Assembly (NCBI RefSeq): GCF_002934325.1
Contig: NZ_PTIV01000034.1
Location: 1 to 37,829 of the forward strand
Reading direction: 5' to 3'
Length of the DNA stretch: 37,829 nt
Origin: Marinobacter persicus
GTDB taxonomy: Bacteria > Pseudomonadota > Gammaproteobacteria > Pseudomonadales > Oleiphilaceae
The translations under genes were made by a program, and so were the position numbers. The notes beneath the pieces were generated by a model that did no database searches, was not told the origin of the DNA, and was given only the letters and a program-made list of their open reading frames with translations. How positions within the stretch are numbered: position 1 is the stretch's first letter; each line of letters opens with the position of its first letter. Positions 14,439 through 21,345 of this stretch are shown one piece after another.

Positions 14439-15522
14439 TGCGGTCCTCCCGGTACTGCTTCATGGCCTGCCTCTGCTCCTCAAGATAGGCAGGGCGTTCC
14501 TCGAACAGGTGATCAAACATCACCAGAGGATCATCCAGCGATTTCATTTGCTCTTCGGCTTCGTCCCAGGCTGATTTCACTTCCTCGTCAATTTCTTTTT
14601 CCAGTGCCTCGATATCTTTCTTGCGCAACACCTTGTGGTTGTTCAGATAATGCTGGAAGCGGGGGATCGGGTCCCATTCCTGCCAGTGTTCCTCTTCCTC
14701 TTCGTCACGGTACTTGCCGGGATCATCAGCCGTGGTGTGCACCGACAGCCGGTAGGTAATGCACTCAATCAGGGTGGGGCCGTCACCCTTGCGGGCCCGT
14801 TCCGCCGCTTCGCGGGTGGCGGCGTAGACGGCCAGCGGGTCGTTGCCGTCAACCTGAATTCCCGGCATACCATAGGCCAGGGCTTTCTGGGCCAGGGTCT
14901 TTGACGGGGTTTGCTGTTCCCTGGGCACGGAGATGGCCCATTGATTGTTCTGGCAGATGAAAACATTAGGGGTCTTAAATGCCTGGGCAAAATTCAGGGC
15001 TTCGTGGAAATCCCCTTCCGAGGTGGCGCCATCGCCGAAGTAGGACATCACCAGACGGTCCTTCTTCTGCATTTTCATGGCGTAGGCAATGCCCACGGCC
15101 TCGTTCATCTGCGAGGCCACCGGAATGGAGATGGGCAAATCGTTCTGGCCTTCCGGAATCTGGCCCCCTTCGTTATAGCCGGCGTTGTAGAGCAGCAACC
15201 CGGTCATGGGCGTACCTCGCCAGAGCGCCACCGAGGTTTCCCGGAAGCTGGGCACCATCCAGTCGTCGTCTTCAACGGCGGCAATGGAGCCGATCTGGCT
15301 GGCTTCCTGCCCCTTCGCCGGGGCGAAGGTGCCGATGCGCCCCTGCTTCTGCCAGCGCAGCTGGTATTCATCAAAGCGTCGACTCAACAGCATGGTGCGA
15401 TGCATGCGCAGCAGAGTGTCTTTATCGATCTTCGGGTCCAGGTCCTTGTCGGGTTTGCCCTGTTTATCGAGTATCGAAAGGTACTCGACGGCATGCTCAA
15501 GCCTGACCTTTTTTCTTGGCAT
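14431..15522 (-). CDS. pdhA: 2-oxo acid dehydrogenase E1 component, alpha subunit
   Basis: The 363-residue protein has the thiamine-diphosphate signature GDG-N30-NN (GDGATSEGDFHEALNF...ICQNNQWAIS) and the E1-alpha opening MHRTMLLSRRFDEYQLRWQKQGRIGTF. The phosphorylation-loop region is YRLSVHTTADDPGKYRDEEE. The length is normal for this class. AAGGGAG lies five bases ahead of the ATG. A second, perfect and very long Shine-Dalgarno-like sequence lies further upstream at 15550-15564. It is first in an operon with pdhB and pdhC. No E3 (dihydrolipoamide dehydrogenase) gene follows, so E3 must come from elsewhere in the genome. Confidence 0.93.
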   Translation of the reverse strand: MPRKKVRLEHAVEYLSILDKQGKPDKDLDPKIDKDTLLRMHRTMLLSRRFDEYQLRWQKQGRIGTFAPAKGQEASQIGSIAAVEDDDWMVPSFRETSVALWRGTPMTGLLLYNAGYNEGGQIPEGQNDLPISIPVASQMNEAVGIAYAMKMQKKDRLVMSYFGDGATSEGDFHEALNFAQAFKTPNVFICQNNQWAISVPREQQTPSKTLAQKALAYGMPGIQVDGNDPLAVYAATREAAERARKGDGPTLIECITYRLSVHTTADDPGKYRDEEEEEHWQEWDPIPRFQHYLNNHKVLRKKDIEALEKEIDEEVKSAWDEAEEQMKSLDDPLVMFDHLFEERPAYLEEQRQAMKQYREDRNG

Positions 15523-15549
15523 AGAGGCTCCCTTGTGCGGATCGTTTAG

Positions 15550-15564
15550 TGGATCACCTCCTTA
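15550..15564 (-). promoter_or_regulatory. Perfect extended anti-16S sequence upstream of pdhA
   Basis: The plus strand reads TGGATCACCTCCTTA, identical to the last 15 bases of bacterial 16S rRNA. On the minus strand it is therefore a maximal Shine-Dalgarno sequence, about 35 nt ahead of the pdhA ATG and with no start codon at normal spacing. It could be a ribosome standby site, part of a regulated leader, or chance. Confidence 0.5.
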
Positions 15565-15720
15565 TAGGTGTAGGTTGTATCGGCGGATTTTTAAAGTGCT
15601 GTGCTCCTTCCAAAGTATTGAGCCGGTCTTCTCGCTGTGTCAGCCTGACCAAAGTTGTGCAATCCGCACTTGGCGGTTTGATCTAAACTGACATCCAGTG
15701 ACTCAATCAAGGAGCTAACC

Positions 15721-15858
15721 ATGACTATCGCGATCAGAATGCTGCTGCTTACTTTCCTGATGGGCGCAGGTCTCGCCGGCTGCAACACCATGGAAGGCCT
15801 GGGTCAGGATGTGGAAAACGCCGGCGAAGCCATTGAGCAGGAAGCAGAAGAAGCCTGA
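15721..15858 (+). CDS. Entericidin EcnA/EcnB-family lipoprotein
   Basis: A 45-residue gene below the usual ORF cut-off. The peptide begins MTIAIRMLLLTFLMGAGLAG, then Cys21 as the lipid-anchored residue (lipobox LAGC), then NTMEGLGQDVENAGEAIEQ and a short acidic end. This is the entericidin layout: short signal peptide, lipobox, and a GxGxDxxxAGxxIE amphipathic helix. CAAGGAGCTAACC precedes the ATG. E. coli entericidins form an RpoS-linked pair, but here only one is present. It is divergent from pdhA, with a 198-bp gap between. Confidence 0.93.
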   Translation: MTIAIRMLLLTFLMGAGLAGCNTMEGLGQDVENAGEAIEQEAEEA

Positions 15859-15893
15859 GGGATTAGCCCGGGGGCAGCCAGCGCTGCCCTTTC

Positions 15894-15927
15894 GTCAGAC
15901 TTCTAGTCAGACTTCTAGTCAGACTTC
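15894..15927. repeat. 12-bp tandem repeat carrying repeated in-frame stop codons
   Basis: GTCAGACTTCTA occurs twice and then a third time without its last bases, head to tail. On the minus strand each full unit reads AAG TCT GAC TAG in the frame of the upstream dehydrogenase, so the gene ends Lys-Ser-Asp-stop, Lys-Ser-Asp-stop, then Lys-Ser-Asp-Glu and an open frame. Confidence 0.9.
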
Positions 15928-16784
15928 GACAGGTGATCAAAGACGGCGGCAAAATCCTCTCGCCCTCGCCCTGCCAGGTTCGCCTGCCCGTATAGGGATT
16001 TGGCCAGGCCGGCCAGAAACAGGGGCTGGCCTTCCTCGTAGGCGGTGACATCCAGCAGGTGCATGTCCTTGAGCATCAGTTCCAGCGGAAATTGAGCCTC
16101 GTAATCAGCATTCCTGATGAGTTCGGCCTTGCCCTTAAGAAACGGAGCGGTGACCGGCAGGTTCGGCAGGGTATCCATCAGGAAATCACGACTGAAACCC
16201 AGTTTCTCACCCAGTAGCGCGGTTTCTGCATAAGCCAGCATGTTCTGGGCAAGTTGGGCATTCACCAGCATCTTGAAGGCACTGCCCTGGCCGGCTTCTC
16301 CCACATGGAGAATCTTCTGCCCCATGCATTCCAGCATCGACCGGACTGCTTCAACATCTTCCGAGTCGCCGCCCAACAGGAACGTCAGCTCACCAGTCTC
16401 AGCCGGCATCTTGGTACCCGCTACCGGCGCATCCAGGAATCGGATTCCTTGAGCGCGAGCCCGGCTGTCGCAGTCACGGGTGAAGGAAGGGTTCACCGTG
16501 GAGCAATTTACCCAAAGCGCATTCTGCTCCATGGCACTGACAAAACCTTTTTCACCAAACGCGACTTCCTCCACCGCCTCCGGGGCACTGAGCATGGTGA
16601 AGACCACATCAGCTCCAGCCACCGCCTCCCGGGCCGAACTGGCGGTTTTGGCGCCGGCGTCTTTCAGGGGACCCATGGCATCGGGCGATCGGTTGAAAAC
16701 CGTCAGGGTGAGGTCGCTATGCTTTAGCAGATTGCTGGCCATGCGACTGCCCATAATGCCCAGGCCAATAAACGTAACGTTCAT
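15915..16784 (-). CDS. NAD(P)-dependent beta-hydroxyacid dehydrogenase (HIBADH/GLYR family)
   Basis: The 289-residue protein begins with a Rossmann motif GLGIMGSRMASNLLKH, followed by the family's substrate motif DAPVAGTKMPAETGELTFLLGG and the catalytic-lysine region GQGSAFKMLVNAQLAQNM. Members oxidise or reduce short beta-hydroxy acids or semialdehydes (3-hydroxyisobutyrate, tartronate semialdehyde, succinic semialdehyde); the substrate is not decided by sequence. AAAGGAGGATGAT precedes the ATG. Its 3' end lies in a 12-bp tandem repeat that supplies two successive TAG stops. The pdh operon is close but not in the same transcript, since the entericidin gene lies between them on the other strand. 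Confidence 0.88.
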   Translation of the reverse strand: MNVTFIGLGIMGSRMASNLLKHSDLTLTVFNRSPDAMGPLKDAGAKTASSAREAVAGADVVFTMLSAPEAVEEVAFGEKGFVSAMEQNALWVNCSTVNPSFTRDCDSRARAQGIRFLDAPVAGTKMPAETGELTFLLGGDSEDVEAVRSMLECMGQKILHVGEAGQGSAFKMLVNAQLAQNMLAYAETALLGEKLGFSRDFLMDTLPNLPVTAPFLKGKAELIRNADYEAQFPLELMLKDMHLLDVTAYEEGQPLFLAGLAKSLYGQANLAGRGREDFAAVFDHLSKSD

Positions 16785-16853
16785 ATCATCCTCCTTTGCG
16801 CGATTCGTGGGTAAGGGCCTTACTACCTGACCTGCCCCGGAGTCTGGTTACCA

Positions 16854-17492
16854 TTACAACTTCGCCAGGGCTTCCGTTATCGGCACATCGCCGGAAACCA
16901 CGTCAAACACGCAATTGCTGGTGTTGTCTGAATCCAGCACGGCCAGAAGCACGCGAGCCACGTCCTGGCGCGGGATCTCACCAAATTCCATCAACCGGTC
17001 GCGCACTTCCACCTTGCCGGTGCCATCTTCGTTGGTGAGCCGCCCGGGCCGAACGATGGTGTAATCCAGACCGCAGCTCTTGAGGTGGTCATCGGCCTTA
17101 CGCTTGGCCCAAAGATAATGGCGCAATTTCTCCGGCCCCTTATCCGGCTCCTCGGCGCGCATGGCACTGACCATGATGAAGCGCTTGATGCCCATGGCCT
17201 TGGCCGTATCCATCAAGCGGATAGCGCCCTCCTGGTCCACATCGATGGTCTTGTCCGGGCCGGTATGAGGGCCTGAGCCGGCGGTGAAGATCACGGCATC
17301 ACAGCCTCTCATGGCCTCACCGCAGTCCTGTTCCAAGTCACCCACTACGGTTTCCGTGGCGCCCAACTGCTGAAGCTTCGGGCCTTGCTCAGGGTCCCGG
17401 ATGAGCGCCCGGGCTTCATGGTCGCTCTCGGCCATTTCCTGCAACAAATACTGGCCGATTTGTCCGTTTGCGCCTGCAATAAACACATGCAT
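16854..17492 (-). CDS. Atypical SDR, NAD(P)H-binding protein (YwnB/SDR5-like)
   Basis: The 212-residue product starts MHVFIAGANGQIGQYLLQEM, the GxxGxxG dinucleotide-binding motif of atypical (SDR5) short-chain dehydrogenases. It continues with DAVIFTAGSGPHTGPDKT, KRFIMVSAMRAEEP and LDYTIVRPGRLTNEDGTG, the classical wording of the NAD(P)-binding YwnB/HSCARG-like group. The YxxxK catalytic pair is replaced by YLWAKRKAD, in which Tyr and Lys keep the spacing. The reaction is unknown; relatives act as NADPH sensors or epimerase-like enzymes. AGGAGG precedes the ATG. It is 69 bp upstream of the HIBADH-type gene on the same strand and probably co-transcribed. Confidence 0.85.
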   Translation of the reverse strand: MHVFIAGANGQIGQYLLQEMAESDHEARALIRDPEQGPKLQQLGATETVVGDLEQDCGEAMRGCDAVIFTAGSGPHTGPDKTIDVDQEGAIRLMDTAKAMGIKRFIMVSAMRAEEPDKGPEKLRHYLWAKRKADDHLKSCGLDYTIVRPGRLTNEDGTGKVEVRDRLMEFGEIPRQDVARVLLAVLDSDNTSNCVFDVVSGDVPITEALAKL

Positions 17493-17614
17493 GTGTGAAC
17501 CTCCTGGTTCGATATTTGGCTTGGATATCTTCTATAGTGGAGGGCAGGAAACGCATAATTCAAGGCATTGTGATGCTTCTATCACGATGCTTGGGAAACA
17601 GGCGGAGGCAGATT

Positions 17615-17908
17615 TTGGCTCACTCTGAACGCTGGTCGCAGAAAGTGACCGAATCCAGCGACTCCCTGGATCTCGAACAAGGGGTCTTCGCTCTGGACGA
17701 TCCCAGGGAAATCGCCCGTTCCCTGAAAGAATCGGCCGAGAACAGCGAACGGCGCAAATCAGACCCCTACCGCTCAGCTATGTCGATGCTGACGTTCTAC
17801 ATCAATCGCGCTGGCAGGCAGCTTTCCCAGGAACAAAAGGATCGGCTGGAAGCCGCAAAAGACGAATTGCGGGAGCTGTTTGGCCGCCCCCGGAAACACA
17901 AGCGTTAG
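17615..17908 (+). CDS. DUF3175 family protein
   Basis: The 97-residue product (TTG start) reads LAHSERWSQKVTESSDSLDL, then EQGVFALDDPREIARSLK and RRKSDPYRSAMSMLTFYINRAGRQL. This closely follows the DUF3175 family, which has no known function. The open frame extends back to 17495, but GGCGGAGGCAGATT places the ribosome site for the TTG at 17615, and family homology begins there. It is basic and helical, with no membrane segment. It is divergent from the SDR gene at 16854. Confidence 0.85.
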   Translation: MAHSERWSQKVTESSDSLDLEQGVFALDDPREIARSLKESAENSERRKSDPYRSAMSMLTFYINRAGRQLSQEQKDRLEAAKDELRELFGRPRKHKR

Positions 17909-18014
17909 CAACCCAGATACCAACGCATTCCCGAGACACATCGCCGATCAGGTTTTCTCATACCTCGTGCCTTGTAGAATGCAGTAAAACGATGATTCAC
18001 GAGGCCCATCAAAC

Positions 18015-19025
18015 ATGATCGATTTCCGCAGCGATACCGTGACTGTCCCAACCCAGGCCATGCGAGAGGCCATGGCCAGCGCCGAGGTAGGCGACGACGT
18101 CTATGGGGATGACCCGAGCATCAATCGCCTACAGACCTACGCCGCCGACCGGCTCGGCTTTGAAGCCGCCCTGTTCACTCCCAGTGGCACCCAGGCCAAT
18201 CTGCTGGCGATCATGGCCCACTGCGGTCGGGGCGACGAGTACCTTTGCGGACAGGCAGCCCACAATTACTGTTACGAGGGCGGCGGCGCCGCCGTGCTGG
18301 GCAGCGTGCAACCCCAGCCAATTGAAAACGAGGCTGACGGGTCTATCAGCCTGGAGAAGGCGCAGGCTGCGATTAAACCCCAGGACGCCCATTTCGCCAT
18401 CACCCGTCTGCTCTCCCTGGAGAACACCATTGGCGGCAAAGTGCTGTCGCTGGAGTACCAGCGCCAGGCACGGGATTTCTGCGACGACAATGGCTTGATG
18501 CTGCACCTGGACGGCGCCCGCGTGTTCAATGCTGCCGTCAAGACCGGCTGCGACATCACCGAGATCACCCAATACTACGATTCAGTTAGCGTCTGCCTGT
18601 CCAAGGGCCTGGGCGCTCCGGTGGGTTCGCTGCTGCTGGGCTCGAAGGCTTTTATCGACCGCGCCCACCGGCTACGAAAAATGCTCGGCGGAGGCATGCG
18701 CCAGGCCGGCATATTGGCCGCGGCCGGGCAAATTGCCCTGGAACAGGGGCCGCTGCGACTGCATGAAGACCATGCCAATGCCGAATACCTGAGTGAGGGC
18801 CTGGCCAGTATTCCAGAGATGGAAATCGACCCGTCCAGCACCCAGACCAATATCGTCCATGCCCGCTGCCACAAAGGGCAGGCGGCTCAACTCCGTGACT
18901 TCCTCGCGGAGCTGGGAATCCTGATCAAGGCGGGAGACCCAATCCGGTTTGTGACCCACCAGGATGTAAGCCGGCAGGATGTGGACGCCTTATTGGACGG
19001 AATAAGGCAGTTTTATCAGAGTTAA
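18015..19025 (+). CDS. ltaE: Low-specificity L-threonine aldolase
   Basis: The 336-residue PLP enzyme shows the whole family pattern: [32 protein letters not shown] at the start, [33 protein letters not shown] and the lysine motif [14 protein letters not shown] with Lys197 as the PLP Schiff-base residue, then [20 protein letters not shown]. It cleaves L-threonine and L-allo-threonine to glycine and acetaldehyde in the cytosol. The length is normal. GAGG lies about ten bases upstream of the ATG. It is a single gene with no linked glycine-cleavage or serine genes. Confidence 0.95.
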   Translation: MIDFRSDTVTVPTQAMREAMASAEVGDDVYGDDPSINRLQTYAADRLGFEAALFTPSGTQANLLAIMAHCGRGDEYLCGQAAHNYCYEGGGAAVLGSVQPQPIENEADGSISLEKAQAAIKPQDAHFAITRLLSLENTIGGKVLSLEYQRQARDFCDDNGLMLHLDGARVFNAAVKTGCDITEITQYYDSVSVCLSKGLGAPVGSLLLGSKAFIDRAHRLRKMLGGGMRQAGILAAAGQIALEQGPLRLHEDHANAEYLSEGLASIPEMEIDPSSTQTNIVHARCHKGQAAQLRDFLAELGILIKAGDPIRFVTHQDVSRQDVDALLDGIRQFYQS

Positions 19026-19124
19026 TGAAAAGCAAAACCACTCAATAACCGTTATCGGAATTACCGTTTTGATATACGCAGGATGCCCCTTTACCCTTAT
19101 GCACCTTTTTGATGCGGGGATGTT

Positions 19125-19721
19125 ATGGGGCAAAGAAACGACAAGCTCCGCTGGCAACTGGTCAGCGGGGTACTGCAGGCACTTCACCTTGAACGGCTGA
19201 CCGAAAAGTACCCGCACAAAGCGGTCATGGCAGGGTTTAACCTGGTGAACAGCGGCATTGCCATCGCGCTTGTTGCCGTGGTGGCTCTCATCACCCAGGA
19301 GGCTTTCATCTTCCCCTCCCTGGGCGCCACCGCGTTCATTCTTTTTTACGTGCCCCTGAGCCAACCGGCCTCGCCCCGCAACGCCCTGTGCGGCCATTTC
19401 ATTGGTGCCACCATGGGGCTGGTGGGGCTTTACCTGTTTGGGCTCCAGGACGCGCCATCGGCAATGATGAATGGCGTGGACCTCGCCCGCGTTGGCGCTG
19501 TCGCGGTCGCCATGGGCCTCACCGGCAGCCTGATGGTGGCGCTGAACGTCGCCCATCCACCCGCCGGCGCCACTGCGCTCATCGTCGCTTTGGGCCTCAT
19601 GCCCAATCCCGCACAGCTACCCGTGCTGATGGCCGGGGTTCTCATGCTGCTAATCCATGCCTTCGTGATGAACCGACTGGCCGGACTCGCCTATCCGCTT
19701 TGGCGGGCCCGGAGTTCCTGA
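19125..19721 (+). CDS. HPP family membrane protein
   Basis: A 198-residue protein with four hydrophobic segments (around residues 42-60, 65-85, 97-115 and 122-175). It contains the diagnostic motif NVAHPPAGATALIVALG from which the HPP family is named, and FPSLGATAFILFYVPLSQPASPRNALCGHFIGA typical of its N-terminal half. Some HPP proteins (in plastids and cyanobacteria) transport nitrite; for bacterial ones the substrate is unproven. The ATG follows a weak GGGG site. It ends 19 bp before the convergent cytochrome gene. Confidence 0.9.
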   Translation: MGQRNDKLRWQLVSGVLQALHLERLTEKYPHKAVMAGFNLVNSGIAIALVAVVALITQEAFIFPSLGATAFILFYVPLSQPASPRNALCGHFIGATMGLVGLYLFGLQDAPSAMMNGVDLARVGAVAVAMGLTGSLMVALNVAHPPAGATALIVALGLMPNPAQLPVLMAGVLMLLIHAFVMNRLAGLAYPLWRARSS

Positions 19722-19740
19722 AGCGGGCACGGAAAGCGCT

Positions 19741-20088
19741 TTATTCATCCATATCCAAAATCCACTGCACGAGTTTTTCGGCCTCTTTAGGGGTAACATC
19801 CTTACGAACGCCCATATCCGGCATTTCTACGTTGCCCCAGTGGCCTTCACCACCGGTGAGAACTACCTGAACCAGGCGGTCGGATTCCTCCATGGAGTAT
19901 CGCTGGGCGATACTCATGAACGAAGGCGCCACCGCCATGGGGTCACTTTCAGTGACGGTATGGCAGGCGGTGCATTTCTTTTTTTCCGCCAGCTTCATCG
20001 CGGACATACCGTGGGAGTCGCCGAACGCAGAGCCTATTCCCATAGAAAACACGCCCACAAGAATGGCGGGTACAATTCTGGATTTCAT
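19741..20088 (-). CDS. Class I c-type cytochrome (c-551/c5-like)
   Basis: The 115-residue exported protein starts MKSRIVPAILVGVFSMGIGS with a signal peptide ending near AFGDS. It has one haem site, CTACH (Cys39, Cys42, His43), and a distal methionine in EMPDMG. The order GGEGHWGNVEMPDMG fits small mono-haem cytochromes c that shuttle electrons in the periplasm. AAGGGTTGGCT precedes the ATG at 20088; the open frame begins at a TTG two codons earlier. No oxidase or reductase genes adjoin it, so the redox partner is unknown. Confidence 0.91.
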   Translation of the reverse strand: MKSRIVPAILVGVFSMGIGSAFGDSHGMSAMKLAEKKKCTACHTVTESDPMAVAPSFMSIAQRYSMEESDRLVQVVLTGGEGHWGNVEMPDMGVRKDVTPKEAEKLVQWILDMDE

Positions 20089-20226
20089 AGCCAACCCTTC
20101 CCTGATCGTTCTGATTGATTCAGACGAGATGACGGCTACAGGTGGCCTTGGCCAGTCCTACTATCTCACTTTGAAAATAGTTCAGGCTCAACCGCCGCAC
20201 AAACTCATGGGCCTATAGCCTCTGCT

Positions 20227-21345
20227 CTATTCGCTGGTTTGTCCGGCCCCCAACCACTCCCGGAACCACTGCTCCCTGAGCTCTCCGGTCTGGGAATACC
20301 AGCGATGATCCCGAATGACGGCTCGCTCCATATGAGCGGCCGCCGTTGGCATGTAGGGCATCATGGGCACCCCCACATCGGTGTGCAGCCCTACTCGCTG
20401 CTGCGCGGATTTCCTTGCAGGTCCATAGCTGATGAGGCTGGCCTGGGCGGCCATATTCTCGGCCCGCGTGGCAAAGGCAATGAACCGGGCGGCCTGTTCG
20501 GCCTGGTCGGTGCCGCGAAGGATAGTCCAGCTGTTGAAGCCAATAAGCTGCCCGTCCCAGATCACCGAAATGGGCGCCCCCTCCATCACCCGGGCATGGA
20601 AGAAGCGGCCGTTATAGCCCGTGGCCATGGCCGCCCGACCGCTGGTCAGTAACTCAACCGGCTCAACGCCACGGGTCCACCAGATAATGGAATCGCGGAT
20701 CTCGTCCAGCCGGCGTGCCGCCAGGTCCAATCCCCGGCGGGTACTGAGCAGGTCATAGAGCTGTTCCTGGGGCACCGAGAGAGACAATAACGCCCACTCG
20801 GCAAGGCCGACGGGCGCTTTGCGCAGCGCCCGCTTACCCGGGAAAGTTTGCAGGTCGAAGAAGTCTTCCACGCTGTCCGGTTTCACACCGGGGAAGGCCC
20901 GGTCGTCAAAGGCAATCACGGTGGAAAAGACGATCTGGGTGATAAAGCACCGGTTGATGGCTCCTTGCATGAAGTCCTCCTGCGCCGGGGTGCCATCCGG
21001 TGCCGGGGCCAGGATGCCCGGATCAATCGGTGCCAGCAGGCCGGCATCACAGGCAGCACTGGCGTCGGACTGAATCATGTCGATGACATCCCACTCCACC
21101 TCACCGCTGGCCAGATGCTCCTGAAGCACCGTGATGCCGCCATCGTAATGCACCGTTTTAATCGGAATACCGGTGGCTTCAGTGAAGGGGGCAAAGTAGG
21201 CCCGGCGCTGACTTTCTTCATAGGCTCCGCCCCAGGTCGCCACTGTCAGCGGTTCCGGGCCATTGTCCTGGCCCCGGGACATCGCCGGGGTGAGCAGCAC
21301 GCAGGCCACCATCCAGCTTGGAACCACCCAACTAGGCCGCTTCAT
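20227..21345 (-). CDS. Periplasmic solute-binding protein, PotD/SBP_bac_8-like, orphan
   Basis: The 372-residue protein has a signal peptide and then PLTVATWGGAYEESQRRAYFAPFTEATGIPI, the opening of polyamine/iron-type binding proteins. It continues with EWDVIDMIQSDASAACDAGLLAPIDP and WTRGVEPVELLTSGRAAMATGYNGRFFHA. Ligand class cannot be fixed beyond PotD-like (polyamines, opines or similar cations). No permease or ATPase genes adjoin. GAGGAAGAAA and the ATG at 21345 lie inside the last codons of the CLC gene, and the two genes overlap by 14 nt, so translation is coupled. A GTG at 21357 would be an alternative start four codons upstream. Confidence 0.87.
   Translation of the reverse strand: MKRPSWVVPSWMVACVLLTPAMSRGQDNGPEPLTVATWGGAYEESQRRAYFAPFTEATGIPIKTVHYDGGITVLQEHLASGEVEWDVIDMIQSDASAACDAGLLAPIDPGILAPAPDGTPAQEDFMQGAINRCFITQIVFSTVIAFDDRAFPGVKPDSVEDFFDLQTFPGKRALRKAPVGLAEWALLSLSVPQEQLYDLLSTRRGLDLAARRLDEIRDSIIWWTRGVEPVELLTSGRAAMATGYNGRFFHARVMEGAPISVIWDGQLIGFNSWTILRGTDQAEQAARFIAFATRAENMAAQASLISYGPARKSAQQRVGLHTDVGVPMMPYMPTAAAHMERAVIRDHRWYSQTGELREQWFREWLGAGQTSE

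Noticed and set aside
13473..14759. Open frame of 428 codons on the plus strand opposite pdhB and pdhA
   Set aside because: It is antisense to two genes with clear catalytic motifs; its protein has no domain and low-complexity His/Gly content.
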